Shown here one piece after another: positions 16,900 to 26,258 of a stretch of 64,000 bases of DNA. This stretch comes from an uncultured Oscillospiraceae bacterium. Its GTDB lineage: Bacteria > Bacillota > Clostridia > Oscillospirales > Oscillospiraceae. The position numbers and the translations under genes were made by a program. The stretch lies in NCBI GenBank assembly GCA_934589705.1, contig CAKTOH010000002.1:62001-126000 (forward strand), written 5' to 3'. Under the pieces are notes generated by a model that had not been told where the DNA came from, did no database searches, and saw only the letters and a list, made by a program, of their open reading frames with translations. Numbering within the stretch: position 1 is the stretch's first letter; the number at the start of each line of letters is the position of its first letter.

Positions 16900-19800
16900 T
16901 TATTCCTGGACAGCCAAGGTAAATTTAGCCTGGGTAGGCTTGGTATCGCTTGCGGCGTTGGAGGGGGTGACGTCCAGGATGACCGTGTACCGACCGGGCT
17001 TCAAAGCGGCGAAGGCCTTTGCGGGGAAGGAGACGGTAGCTTCATCGGTCTGGATTCCACCCGCTGCCTCCAGGGCGTTCCGGAGGGCGGCGGTGGTCTT
17101 AGCGTTCAACTGCACGTCCCCGATTTCCGCACCGGCGGGGCTGGTGACAGCCAGCTTCACCGTCAGCGGGGCAGTCTGGGACTGGTACACCGTCCGGTTA
17201 GGCAGCTTAGCCAGTTTCATGGCACTCTGGGTAACCTTAACGCTCAGCGCAGGGCCGGTGATGTCCCGGCCGCAGACGGTCAGAATCGGCGTTACCTTGT
17301 AAGTAGCCCGGGTGGCATACTCGCCGCCCTCCACCATGGTCAGGTGAATCCGGCCGTCCACCACTTGCACTTCGAACAGATCACAATCCGTGCCGGTGAG
17401 CTGAACATCCTCCACCGTGCCCAGGCAGTTGGTCAGCTTGGGCGTGTAGACGATTTCGCTATTCGGATTCAGCACGTCCAGCTTGCCCTTGGCGGCAAGC
17501 TTTACGGCGGGAGCCTTGTCGTAGGTCTGCACCTTCAGGGTCAGCGGTGCGGGCAGGGTGACTTCCTCGCCGTTCCGGCTGACGACCGCATACAGGGAAT
17601 AGCTTCCGCCGGTGGAATTTTCCTTCGGCAGCGCAACCGTGAGAACGCCGCTCTCGAAGTCCATACCCTCCGGCAGATTCTCAAAGCCCTCCAGGGTGCA
17701 GTCCTCGCCGGTGAGGGTGACAGTCACCGCGGCAGTTTCCTGCCCCGCAAGCCGCTGGTTCAGCTTGACGGTGGAAGCGGACAGCTTCACCTTGGGCAGC
17801 GCATTGGTCACGGTGATCTTCAGGACGCCGCCGGGGATTTCCGTTCCGCTGGTCAGTGTACCGGTGAGATTGAAGACATAAGTGCCGTTTTTGATGCCGG
17901 AATCCGCAATTTCCGCCGTGATTCTTCCGGAAATCGGATCATATTCCACATTCAGCTTGTCGGACTCCATCCGGGCGGGGGTGCCCTCCTTGGCCGCGGG
18001 TATCAGGGTCACGCCGCTCAAATCCACGTTGTCCTGGGACAGAATCAGGCCGGTGGAGGCGGTTTTGCTGGGGAAGCGGCTGTTCAGGCGCAGGCTGCCG
18101 CTGGCCGCCTTGAGGGTTGGCCGCTTGTCGGTGACGGTGATCTTGTGGGTCAGCTTCACCGGCTTTGCCCAGTTGTCCGCCAGAACAAAAAGGCTCACGG
18201 TGGTTGTTTTGGCCTCGGTCAGGGTGATTGCCAGCTCATGGCCGGAAATCTCGACCTCCACGCCCGGCGTATCCGTCCAGACTGTCAGGGCATCCGAAAC
18301 GCCCAGGATACTGGTGCGCACTGTCAAATCGCCCTGTACTGCGGAATTCAGGGTGCTGGCGGTGGGATTCAGGGTCAGTTTCGGGGCAGTGTTCACCGTG
18401 GCGATGGTCAGGGCCTTGGTCACGGGGACGCTGTAGCCAGCGAAGCGCACGCTGAGCGTTGCCTTGGTATCGGGCTTTTCCGGGACATTCTCTGGGTCGG
18501 CATAGCGGATAACAGATACGCCATCCTCGTTCTCCAGAACAAAATCATCCGTTCCGATGAGTTCCGCGCTCTCCACTTCCCCGCCGGTGATAACCAGGGG
18601 TGCCAGGCTGTTTCTGCAGAACAGATTGAATTTCTCGGTCTGCTTCACGCCCAGCTTGGGAAGGGTCTGGGTGGCCTTGACGGTGATGAAATAGGGGTAG
18701 GTCTGGCCGTTGTCGCAGAGGACGTTCAGGGTCATGGGGTAGGTTCCCTTGGTAACGCCCTCCCCCGCCCGCAGGGTCAGCAGGTTGTCCTCGTAGTCCA
18801 CGGAGAACCGGTCATCATCCACGCTGACGCTGAGAATCTGGCTGCCGTAGCTTTCTACCAGGTCTACAGTCGTGCCCACGGTCGAGGCAGCGTTCAGGTT
18901 CAGGGTCGTTGCCCCAAGCCGGGGCGCGTAGTTGGGAACGGACACGTTCAGCGTCACCTGGGCGGTAATGCCGCTGCCGTCGGCAGCCGTAGCCGTGATG
19001 GTGGCCGTGCCGGAGGTCAGCAGCGTGACCACGCCGCTTTGATTCACCCGGGCCACCGCCGGGGCACCGGAAGACCAGGTCACCTTCTGCTCCGCCTCTT
19101 CCGGCTGAACAACCGCCACTAAGGACAGAGTGCGTACCTTCTGGCCGTCGATCTCCAGCACTTCCGGCACCAGCTGTCCGTCCCGGAGCAGGTCGATTTC
19201 GGAAGCGTAGGGAACCTTTGGCAGGGTCACTGCCTCCAGGGTGGTCTCCTCCTTGCCCAGCCGATCCGAGAAGATTTTTTCACAGCGGGAGCAGGTGTAG
19301 TATTCCAGATTGCCGGTGGCCTCCTGGGTGGGCTTCACAGCTTCCACCTTGGTCAGCTTGTGGCCAAGAACCGGGATTTCGGTTTGCGCTTCCAGGATTT
19401 CCTTGCAAACGGCGCAATGCTTGCCATCGGTCAGACCGGCCTCGGTGCAGGTGGCATCGTAGCCCTTGTCGATAATCTCGGTATGACCCTTTGCGGGGAT
19501 TTCCTTCTGAGCGACCAGGATTTCCTGGCAGACGGAGCAGTGCTTACCCTCGGTCTTACCCGGCTGGGTGCAGGTAGGCTCCACCTGCTTGTCGGTCACT
19601 TCTGTGTGTCCCAGGGCGGGGATAGCTTCCGCCTGGGCAGTAGTCGCCTGGATGCCGTCCTTGTCCTTGAAGGCTTTGCCGCAGGTCACGCAGGCATAAT
19701 GGGTCTTGCTTCCCGGCTGGGTGCAGGTGGGAGCCGTGGTATCTACCAGACAGATGGTATGTCCGAAGGCAGGCAGGACTTCCGCCGCCGGTGTGGTTAC

Positions 19801-21750
19801 CTGCTTGCCCTGGGCATCCTTGAAAACCTTGTGACAGGTGGAACAGGTGTAGTAGGCATTGCTGCCGTCCTCGGTGCAGGTGGCCGCCTTGGCGGAAGTC
19901 TTCGTCATGCTGTGACCCAGGGCAGGCAGGATGACACCGGCCGCGTCCGTGCCCTGGGTGCAGTTCTCATCCGCAAAGTAAGTATCGCAAATGAGGCAGT
20001 GCCAGTATTCCCGGTTACCGGCCTCCGTGCAGGTGGCCGCCTTCCCAGGGGTGTGCTCCGTATTGTGAATGTGGGTGGAGCTATAGTGAATCGCAGCACT
20101 GGTCAGCGGCTCGTTGTTCGATCCAATCTGAATTTCTTTCCATTGCAAATCGGAACCGCCATAGTATACATGCTTCAGCTTGCTGCAGTTACAGAAGGCC
20201 ATGAAGCCGATGCTCGTCACGCTCTCCGGTATCGTCACGCTCGTCAGACTGCTGCAGCCCTGGAAGGCCTCACTGCCGATGCTCGTCACGCCCTCCGGAA
20301 TCGTCACGCTCGTCAGACTGCTGCAGTCCCAGAAGGCGTCTTGGCCGATGCTCGTCACGCCCTCCGGAATCGTCACGCTCGTCAGACCGCTGCATCCGGA
20401 GAAGGCATAACTGCCGATGCTCGTCACGCTCTCCGGTATCGTCACGCTCGTCAGACTGCTGCAGCCCCGGAAGGCCTCACTGCCGATGCTCGTCACGCCC
20501 TCCGGTATCGTCACGCTCGTCAGACTGCTGCAGCCATAGAAGGCAGAATTGCCGATGCTCGTCACGCTCTCCGGTATCGTCACGCTCGTCAGACTGCTGC
20601 AACCCCTGAAGGCAGAACTGCCGATACTCGTCACGCCCTCCGGAATCGTTACGCTCGTCAGACTGCTACAGCCAGAGAAGGTATAGCTTTCGATGCTCGT
20701 CACGCCCTCCGGAATCGTCACGCTGGTCAGACTGCTGCAGTTATAGAAGGTCTGAGAGCCGATGCTCGTCACGCTATCCGGAATTTCAATGTTTTTCAAA
20801 CTGGTGCAATTTTCAAACGCGCCACAGTCATTATAATACTCGATGCTCAGTAATCCTTCCGGCAAGGTCACGCTTTCCAGCTTGGTACAACCGTAGAAGG
20901 TTCCCCATTCAATCTTCGTCACGCCCTCCGGAATCGTTACGTTCGTCAGACTGCTGCAGTTATAGAAGGCATCGCCGCCGATGCTCGTCACGCCCTCTGG
21001 AATCGTCACACTCGTCAGACTACCGCAGTTATAGAAGGTCTGAGAGTCGATGCTCGTCACGCCCTCCGGAATCGTCACGCTCGTCAGACTGTTGCAGCCC
21101 CGGAAGGCCCCTTGGCCGATGCTCGTCACGCTATCCGGAATCGTCACGCTCGTCAGGCCACTGCAGTCTGAAAACGCATAGCTATCGATCGTCGTTACGC
21201 CCTCCGGGATACTCACACTCGTTAGGCCGCTGCAACCATCGAACGCCCTATGCCCGATGCTCATTACTCCCTCCGGGATGTTCACGTTCGTCAGGCCACT
21301 GCAGCCAGAAAACGCATAGTAATCGATACTCGTTACGCCCTCCGGAATCGTCACGCTCGTCAGACTGCTACAGCCAGAGAAGGCAGAACTGCCGATGCTT
21401 GTCACGCCCTCCGGTATCGTCACGCTCTTCAGGCCGCTGCAGCCCCGGAAGGCCTCACTGCCGATGCTCGTCACGCTATCCGGGATCGTCACGCTGGTCA
21501 GACTGCTGCAGCCGTAGAAGGTTCCCCATTCAATCTTCGTCACGCCCTCCGGAATCGTTATGCTGGTCAGACTGCTGCAGCCGGAGAAAGTATAGCCGCC
21601 GACGCTCGTCACGCTCTCCGGAATATTTACCTCTGCCAGCTTGGTGCAGTCCTGAAAGCCATTGTATCCAATCGACCTTATGCCCTCTGGCAGGGTGACA
21701 GAGGCCAGCTTCAGACAGGCATAGAAGGCGCAGCTGCCGATGCTCGTCAC
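16900..21750 (-). CDS. BspA-type leucine-rich repeat surface protein, main part (downstream of a frameshift)
   Basis: This 1,616-aa frame is the body of a giant cell-surface protein whose signal peptide lies in another frame. Order of parts: 23 leucine-rich units of 23 residues (consensus AFxGCSSLTSVTIPEGVTSIG), a short QWKEIQIG cap, six TCxxxG...CxxC modules, a Big_2-like Ig domain (VTWSSGAPAVARVNQSGVVTL), then several beta-rich cadherin-like segments to the C-terminus. No LPXTG or other anchor is visible. BspA-like proteins bind host or bacterial surfaces; the ligand here is unknown. The apparent start at 21750 is an internal methionine without a ribosome site; the true start is at 22261, before a single-base shift near 21788-21790. 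Confidence 0.85.
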   Translation of the reverse strand: MTSIGSCAFYACLKLASVTLPEGIRSIGYNGFQDCTKLAEVNIPESVTSVGGYTFSGCSSLTSITIPEGVTKIEWGTFYGCSSLTSVTIPDSVTSIGSEAFRGCSGLKSVTIPEGVTSIGSSAFSGCSSLTSVTIPEGVTSIDYYAFSGCSGLTNVNIPEGVMSIGHRAFDGCSGLTSVSIPEGVTTIDSYAFSDCSGLTSVTIPDSVTSIGQGAFRGCNSLTSVTIPEGVTSIDSQTFYNCGSLTSVTIPEGVTSIGGDAFYNCSSLTNVTIPEGVTKIEWGTFYGCTKLESVTLPEGLLSIEYYNDCGAFENCTSLKNIEIPDSVTSIGSQTFYNCSSLTSVTIPEGVTSIESYTFSGCSSLTSVTIPEGVTSIGSSAFRGCSSLTSVTIPESVTSIGNSAFYGCSSLTSVTIPEGVTSIGSEAFRGCSSLTSVTIPESVTSIGSYAFSGCSGLTSVTIPEGVTSIGQDAFWDCSSLTSVTIPEGVTSIGSEAFQGCSSLTSVTIPESVTSIGFMAFCNCSKLKHVYYGGSDLQWKEIQIGSNNEPLTSAAIHYSSTHIHNTEHTPGKAATCTEAGNREYWHCLICDTYFADENCTQGTDAAGVILPALGHSMTKTSAKAATCTEDGSNAYYTCSTCHKVFKDAQGKQVTTPAAEVLPAFGHTICLVDTTAPTCTQPGSKTHYACVTCGKAFKDKDGIQATTAQAEAIPALGHTEVTDKQVEPTCTQPGKTEGKHCSVCQEILVAQKEIPAKGHTEIIDKGYDATCTEAGLTDGKHCAVCKEILEAQTEIPVLGHKLTKVEAVKPTQEATGNLEYYTCSRCEKIFSDRLGKEETTLEAVTLPKVPYASEIDLLRDGQLVPEVLEIDGQKVRTLSLVAVVQPEEAEQKVTWSSGAPAVARVNQSGVVTLLTSGTATITATAADGSGITAQVTLNVSVPNYAPRLGATTLNLNAASTVGTTVDLVESYGSQILSVSVDDDRFSVDYEDNLLTLRAGEGVTKGTYPMTLNVLCDNGQTYPYFITVKATQTLPKLGVKQTEKFNLFCRNSLAPLVITGGEVESAELIGTDDFVLENEDGVSVIRYADPENVPEKPDTKATLSVRFAGYSVPVTKALTIATVNTAPKLTLNPTASTLNSAVQGDLTVRTSILGVSDALTVWTDTPGVEVEISGHELAITLTEAKTTTVSLFVLADNWAKPVKLTHKITVTDKRPTLKAASGSLRLNSRFPSKTASTGLILSQDNVDLSGVTLIPAAKEGTPARMESDKLNVEYDPISGRITAEIADSGIKNGTYVFNLTGTLTSGTEIPGGVLKITVTNALPKVKLSASTVKLNQRLAGQETAAVTVTLTGEDCTLEGFENLPEGMDFESGVLTVALPKENSTGGSYSLYAVVSRNGEEVTLPAPLTLKVQTYDKAPAVKLAAKGKLDVLNPNSEIVYTPKLTNCLGTVEDVQLTGTDCDLFEVQVVDGRIHLTMVEGGEYATRATYKVTPILTVCGRDITGPALSVKVTQSAMKLAKLPNRTVYQSQTAPLTVKLAVTSPAGAEIGDVQLNAKTTAALRNALEAAGGIQTDEATVSFPAKAFAALKPGRYTVILDVTPSNAASDTKPTQAKFTLAVQE

Positions 21751-21760
21751 GCCATCTTCT
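20165..21760 (-). repeat. Array of 23 in-frame 69-bp leucine-rich repeat units
   Basis: Tandem 69-bp units encode the 23-residue repeat. Many units are almost identical at DNA level, differing mainly in the four residues before the conserved AF..C (for example SEAF, SSAF, SYAF, SQTF). An EWGTFYGC unit occurs twice, far apart. Such homogeneity allows unequal recombination and repeat-number change. Confidence 0.9.
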
Positions 21761-22261
21761 ACGACAACAGAAAGAATTTTCGTCCGCTTTGGCGTACCAA
21801 GGGGCTACAGAAGAATCGCTGTAACTCTTCATCTTTCCGCTGCCGGAGATGGTCAGAGTTCCATCATCGGTCAGCACCCAGGTCAGGTTATCCCCGTTTG
21901 CTCCGCACTCGCCGGAGGCGATCACGTTCTCGTCCTCGGCGAAGAGGTCGAGGGCAGGCTCGGTGGTTTCCTCGGTGGGTTCGGTAGCTGCCGAGGTAGT
22001 CTCTTCCGTGGAAGCCGTTGTCTCCGTGGACTCCGTAACCTCGGTGGTCGGCTGAGGTTCCGTGGGTGCGGAGGTTTCCTCCGGCGCAGCCGTTTCCGGG
22101 ACAGGCGGCTCGGTGGTGGGGACTTCCGTCACGGGAGCCTCGGTTTCCACCTCCACCGCTTCCGTGGCTACTTGAGTTTCCTCAATTTCCTCGGCAAACA
22201 CCGGGGTCACCAGCTGAAACGTTAAGGTCACAGCCATCAACAATGCCAGCAGCTTTTTCAT
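21530..22261 (-). CDS. N-terminal part of the BspA-type surface protein (signal peptide and linker), frameshifted
   Basis: Starts at the ATG at 22259-22261 with GGAAGAAGG upstream. It encodes a Sec signal peptide (MKKLLALLMAVTLTFQLVTPVFA) and a long Thr/Glu/Pro-rich linker, then TWVLTDDGTLTISGSGKMK and VAPWYA, the usual lead-in to BspA repeats. After about residue 160 the frame turns to nonsense (SFCCRRRWRDEHRQ) and stops at 21530. Removing one base from the A run at 21788-21790 joins it perfectly to the repeat frame (KRTKILSVVVEDGVTSIG), so the gene is broken by one inserted base or a sequencing error. Confidence 0.85.
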   Translation of the reverse strand: MKKLLALLMAVTLTFQLVTPVFAEEIEETQVATEAVEVETEAPVTEVPTTEPPVPETAAPEETSAPTEPQPTTEVTESTETTASTEETTSAATEPTEETTEPALDLFAEDENVIASGECGANGDNLTWVLTDDGTLTISGSGKMKSYSDSSVAPWYAKADENSFCCRRRWRDEHRQLRLLCLSEAGLCHPARGHKVDWIQWLSGLHQAGRGKYSGERDERRRLYFLRLQQSDQHNDSGGRDED

Positions 22262-22345
22262 AACAACTACCTTCTTCCTTCGTTTTTGTTCGTACATCGT
22301 CAAAAGTCCGCGTGTTACATACCCGCGTCCTGTAACTTCCCTATC

Positions 22346-22374
22346 AGCATAGCACTTTTGGGGCTGGTTTGCAA
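22346..22374 (-). promoter_or_regulatory. sigma-A promoter for the surface-repeat gene
   Basis: TTGCAA (22369-22374) and TATGCT (22346-22351) on the minus strand, 17 nt apart, about 85 nt before the start codon. Confidence 0.6.
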
Positions 22375-22471
22375 TAGAACCCAGGAAATTTCAGACAATC
22401 TGCCCAATTCCCGCAGCTTTTGAGCAGCGAAATGCCAAAATAAGAAACACCCCGAAGGGGATCAGGGGTAC

Positions 22472-22510
22472 GGATTGCCACACCATCCTGCGGGATGGTT
22501 CGCAATGACA
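22472..22510. repeat. Dispersed hairpin repeat, family 1, copy 1
   Basis: GGATTGCCACA, arms CCATCC/GGATGG around TGCG, then TTCGCAATGACA. Shares flanks and loop with copies at 43223, 43317, 48946 and 55378, but the arms differ in a compensating way. A degenerate relative lies at about 22541-22590. The rest of 22375-22610 shows nothing else. Confidence 0.75.
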
Positions 22511-22610
22511 GGCATTTATTTCGGCGCAGAAAAAGCGGGGGATTGTGACCGGATGGGGGGCTGCACCAGTGTGAACACCGGCCTGCAATGGCATGGTTTT
22601 TGTCTCAGTG

Positions 22611-22640
22611 AAAAAGCGGAAGGGAGCATTTCCCTTCCGC
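22611..22640 (-). terminator. Terminator of the murB-pgsA operon
   Basis: GCGGAAGGGA pairs with TCCCTTCCGC and is followed by TTTTT on the minus strand, 23 nt after the pgsA stop. Confidence 0.85.
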
Positions 22641-22663
22641 TTCTTCGTTTTTTCTTTTGGAGT

Positions 22664-23194
22664 TCAGTCCCAGAGGCACTTCCAGTTCTGGATGAAGTAC
22701 TCCCCGCCGGAATAGACAGTGGTGATGACGATAACGCCAATGACCGCCAGATTCAGCACCGGGATGCCGGGCAGAGCCATCATCAGGCACAGGCCGATCA
22801 TGGTGCTGGCGGTTTTCACCTTGCCGCTCCAGCCGGCGGCAATGACCGTGCCCTTCTGGACGGCAATGAGCCGCAGACCGGTAACGCCGAACTCCCGGGT
22901 CAGGACGATCATCAGCGCCCAGGCCGGGAACACGCCCCACTGGCAGAACATGCACATGGCGGCGATGGTCAGAAGCTTATCGGCCAGAGGGTCGAGAAAT
23001 TTGCCGAAATCCGTCACCTGGTTATAATGCCGGGCGATATAGCCGTCTACAAAATCCGTCAGGCTGGCGATGATAAAAATTGCCAGAGAGACATACATCC
23101 ACACGTTGCTTGCCCCGCCGGATAAGTACATGGTCACAAGATACACGGGGATCATCAGCACCCGGGACAGGGTAATCTTGCTTGCAGTCGTCAT
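22664..23194 (-). CDS. pgsA: CDP-diacylglycerol-glycerol-3-phosphate 3-phosphatidyltransferase
   Basis: Membrane enzyme that makes phosphatidylglycerol phosphate, the committed step to PG and cardiolipin. The 176-aa protein carries the CDP-alcohol phosphotransferase motif as TDFVDGYIAR...DFGKFLDPLADK (about residues 46-72) and four hydrophobic segments. It is the last gene of the operon and overlaps the rimO stop by 4 nt. The length is normal for the family. The order recA-recX-rimO-pgsA suggests one mRNA from the murB promoter, although internal promoters cannot be excluded. Confidence 0.95.
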   Translation of the reverse strand: MTTASKITLSRVLMIPVYLVTMYLSGGASNVWMYVSLAIFIIASLTDFVDGYIARHYNQVTDFGKFLDPLADKLLTIAAMCMFCQWGVFPAWALMIVLTREFGVTGLRLIAVQKGTVIAAGWSGKVKTASTMIGLCLMMALPGIPVLNLAVIGVIVITTVYSGGEYFIQNWKCLWD

Positions 23195-24528
23195 TGCTCC
23201 GCTTCCTCCACCACATAGCCGGACAGGTCGCCGTCCAGGCAGCCGTCAATTTTCACCCATACAAAGTCGCCGATGGTGACCGGCTCATCGGAGGCAATCC
23301 AGACCCGACCGTCAATGTCGGGAGAATCGGCGTAGCTGCGGCCGTAGAACTGCTCGTTTTCCTCATCGTAGCCGTCCACCAGGACTTCCAGGGTCTTGCC
23401 AACCATGGAGGCGTTCCATTCGTCCATAATTTCGGACTGGATCATCTCGATGGTTTCTGCCCGCTGTCGGGCGATTTCCGTGTCCACGAATTCCATCTTG
23501 GCGGCGGGAGTTCCCTCCTCCGGAGAGAAGGCAAAGGCCCCTACCCGCTCCATCTTGGTTTCCCGGAGGAAGTCGCACAGCTCCTGGAACTCCGCCTCCC
23601 CTTCTCCGGGCAGGCCGGTGATCAGGCTGGTGCGGATGACAAGACCCGGAATCCGGTCTCTGAGCTTGGCAAGCAAGGCCTTGATGAAGGGGCCGTCCCC
23701 CCGGCGGTTCATGCGTTTGAGAATTTCGCTGTTGCAGTGCTGAAGGGGAATGTCCAGGTATTTGACGATCTTCGGCTCCGAGGCAATCACGTCGATGAGC
23801 TCGTCGTCAATTTCGTCCGGGTAGACATAATGCACCCGGATCCAGTGAAGGCCGTCGATTTCGCAAAGCCGGCGCAAAAGTGTGGCCAGCAGCCGCTTGC
23901 GCTCCGGGAAATCCGTGCCGTAGCGGCTGGTGTCCTGAGCCACCACGATGAGCTCCTTCACCCCGCTGTCCGCCAGCATCCGGGCTTCGTAGAGCACATC
24001 GTCCATCTGGCGGCTGCGATACCGACCACGCAGGTAGGGAATGATGCAGAAGGCGCAGCGGTTGTTGCAGCCTTCGGCGATTTTGATAAAGGCGTAGTGC
24101 TCCGGGGTGGTGACGATCCGGCCGGTCTCCTGCTCCGGGGCATCGATGGAGCCGTAGTCCGCCACTTCCTTCTCGTCCAGCAGCGCCTCAATGGCGGGGA
24201 CGATCTCCGTGTAGCTGCCGGTGCCCAGAACTCCGTCCACCTCGGGCAGCTCCTTCTGAATGTCCCCCTGATACCGCTGGGACAGGCAGCCGGTGACCAG
24301 GATCTTGCCCACCAGACCCTGCTCTTTCAGGGCGGCGGTTCGCAGGATATAGTCGATGGCCTCGGTTTTGGCCGAGTCGATAAAGCCGCAGGTGTTGATG
24401 ACCACCACGTCGCTTCCCACGATGTCCTCCTTGACGGTGTGCCCGGCTTCCTGAACCCGGTACATCATCCGCTCGCAGTCCACCTGATTCTTGGCACAGC
24501 CAAGGGAAATGAATCCAATTTTTGCCAT
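23191..24528 (-). CDS. rimO: Ribosomal protein S12 methylthiotransferase
   Basis: Radical-SAM enzyme that methylthiolates an aspartate of ribosomal protein S12. N-terminal UPF0004 domain has GFISLGCAKNQVDCE with the first cluster cysteine at 11; the radical-SAM motif CNNRCAFC sits near residue 147; a TRAM domain occupies the C-terminus. CAKNQVDCE fits RimO rather than MiaB. I chose the ATG at 24528 because GAGGA is about 9 nt upstream, whereas the TTG at 24537 abuts it. The start lies 5 nt after the recX stop. Confidence 0.95.
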   Translation of the reverse strand: MAKIGFISLGCAKNQVDCERMMYRVQEAGHTVKEDIVGSDVVVINTCGFIDSAKTEAIDYILRTAALKEQGLVGKILVTGCLSQRYQGDIQKELPEVDGVLGTGSYTEIVPAIEALLDEKEVADYGSIDAPEQETGRIVTTPEHYAFIKIAEGCNNRCAFCIIPYLRGRYRSRQMDDVLYEARMLADSGVKELIVVAQDTSRYGTDFPERKRLLATLLRRLCEIDGLHWIRVHYVYPDEIDDELIDVIASEPKIVKYLDIPLQHCNSEILKRMNRRGDGPFIKALLAKLRDRIPGLVIRTSLITGLPGEGEAEFQELCDFLRETKMERVGAFAFSPEEGTPAAKMEFVDTEIARQRAETIEMIQSEIMDEWNASMVGKTLEVLVDGYDEENEQFYGRSYADSPDIDGRVWIASDEPVTIGDFVWVKIDGCLDGDLSGYVVEEAEQ

Positions 24529-24533
24529 ATCTC

Positions 24534-25160
24534 TCAATCCTCAAATACGTCCTCACAGTCGAAGGACAGGGTGTTTAATACGCGCTTCACCGTGCCATAG
24601 CTGTGACCCCGGCGAAGGAGGGCATCGATCGCCCGCTTGATTTGCTTTTCGTCGGAATCTCCATCCAGCCGGGAGCGGAGAAACTGCTCAATTTTTGCCT
24701 CCTGGTCGGGATAATCCGCCAGGGCTTCCTCCCAATAGGCCTTGGGAATCCGCTTCTCGTAGAGGGCCTGCCTGGCTCTGGCCAAACCGTAGCCCTTGGC
24801 AATGCAGGAATGCACCACCTGCTCGGCGGTAGCCCGGTCGTCCACCAGATGCAAATCCTCCATCCAGGCAACCGCGGCCTTGGCCTGCTCCGGATCCTCG
24901 CCCTTGCGCACCAGCCGCTGCTCCAGGTCCTTCCGGGACACGCTGGAGGCAGATACGATTCGCACCGCCCGCATTTTGGCGGACATCTGCCCGGCGGCCT
25001 CCCGAAGGCGGCTTAGCTCTGCCTCCTCCAGCTCCTTGCCGGGATAGAGGCCAAAGTCCTCCACCGTCTGCCGGTAGAGCCCCAGCCGGGTTCCGTCGGA
25101 AAAGGTGACCCAGTAGCGCCCCGCCCGGTCAGGGGCGTTGCGCAGCTGCTCAATCCTCAT
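24534..25160 (-). CDS. recX: Regulatory protein RecX
   Basis: Modulates RecA filament formation. The 208-aa, mostly helical protein has the three tandem three-helix units of RecX (for example [26 protein letters not shown], then [16 protein letters not shown], and KSSGR-like C-terminal unit). It begins inside the last codons of recA (11-nt overlap) and has no good ribosome site of its own, which implies coupled translation. The recA-recX linkage is widespread in bacteria. Confidence 0.92.
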   Translation of the reverse strand: MRIEQLRNAPDRAGRYWVTFSDGTRLGLYRQTVEDFGLYPGKELEEAELSRLREAAGQMSAKMRAVRIVSASSVSRKDLEQRLVRKGEDPEQAKAAVAWMEDLHLVDDRATAEQVVHSCIAKGYGLARARQALYEKRIPKAYWEEALADYPDQEAKIEQFLRSRLDGDSDEKQIKRAIDALLRRGHSYGTVKRVLNTLSFDCEDVFED

Positions 25161-26256
25161 CGTTGAAATCGTCGGCGGTGACGGCTACCGCCTTGTCGGC
25201 GGGCTTGGCCGGAGCCTTGGGGGCGCCGGCGTTCAGCTTCCACAGGTTCTCCCGAACCTGTGCCTCCACCTGCTCGGCAATGTCCGGATTGTTCATCAGG
25301 TAATCCTTCACGGAATTGGCGCCCTGACCGATGCGCTCATCGCCCATGGAGAACCAGCTGCCGCTTTTCTGAATGATATCCATCTGAACCGCCAGGTCAA
25401 CCAGCTCTCCCCACTTGGAGATGCCCTGGCCGTACATGATCTCAAAGACCGCTTCCCGGAAGGGAGGGGCCACCTTGTTCTTGACCACCTTCACCCGGGT
25501 CTTGTTGCCGATGACGTTGCCGCCCTCCTTGATGGCCTCGATCCGGCGCACATCCAGCCGGACGGAGGAATAGAACTTCAGGGCGTTGCCGCCGGTGGTG
25601 GTTTCGGGATTGCCGTACATGACGCCGATCTTCATACGCAGCTGGTTGATGAAAATGACCACGCAGTTGGTCTTGGCGATGGTTCCCGCCAGCTTCCGCA
25701 GAGCCTGGGACATAAGCCGGGCCTGAAGGCCCACAAAGGTATCGCCCATTTCGCCCTCGATTTCCTGCTTGGGAACCAGAGCCGCCACGGAGTCCACCAC
25801 CACCGCGTCAATGGCGCCGGAGCGCACCAGGGCATCGGTAATTTCCAGCGCCTGCTCGCCGGTATCCGGCTGGGAAACCAGCAGATTGTCCGTATCCACA
25901 CCCAACGCCGCGGCGTAAACCGGATCCAGAGCGTGCTCCGCGTCCACGAAGGCCACTTCGCCGCCCCGCTTCTGGGCTTCCGCCAGAATGTGCAGAGCCA
26001 GGGTGGTCTTACCGGAGGACTCGGGGCCGTAAATCTCGATGATTCTTCCCTTGGGCACACCGCCGATGCCGAGGGCGGCATCCAGCGCCAGAGAGCCTGT
26101 CGGAATGGCCTCCACATTCATCTCCGGCCGGTCGCCCAGGCGCATGACCGTGCCCTTACCGAAGCTCTTGTCGATCTGCGCCAGAGCCGTTTGCAGAGCC
26201 TTCTTCTTATCGGAAGCGGGGGTGGGGGCTTCGTAGACTGTCTTTTTTGTTGCCAT
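25150..26256 (-). CDS. recA: Recombinase A
   Basis: ATP-dependent strand-exchange protein for homologous recombination and SOS induction. Walker A GPESSGKT lies at 77-84, Walker B is in [10 protein letters not shown], and the core is standard through about residue 330. The acidic tail ([11 protein letters not shown]) is typical. I set the start at the ATG at 26254-26256, with AGGAAGGAAG upstream. It lies 2 nt after prmC. No SOS box is visible directly upstream, as expected for a gene inside an operon. Confidence 0.98.
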   Translation of the reverse strand: MATKKTVYEAPTPASDKKKALQTALAQIDKSFGKGTVMRLGDRPEMNVEAIPTGSLALDAALGIGGVPKGRIIEIYGPESSGKTTLALHILAEAQKRGGEVAFVDAEHALDPVYAAALGVDTDNLLVSQPDTGEQALEITDALVRSGAIDAVVVDSVAALVPKQEIEGEMGDTFVGLQARLMSQALRKLAGTIAKTNCVVIFINQLRMKIGVMYGNPETTTGGNALKFYSSVRLDVRRIEAIKEGGNVIGNKTRVKVVKNKVAPPFREAVFEIMYGQGISKWGELVDLAVQMDIIQKSGSWFSMGDERIGQGANSVKDYLMNNPDIAEQVEAQVRENLWKLNAGAPKAPAKPADKAVAVTADDFNDED

Positions 26257-26258
26257 AA

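Noticed and set aside
19360..20853. A long open frame on the plus strand across the leucine-rich repeat gene
   Set aside because: It is the antisense of a repetitive GC-rich coding region, has no ribosome site, and its repetitive product mirrors the repeat unit.
20165..21760. Regular direct repeats that could suggest a CRISPR array
   Set aside because: The 69-bp period is contiguous, in frame, without unique spacers, and encodes leucine-rich repeats.
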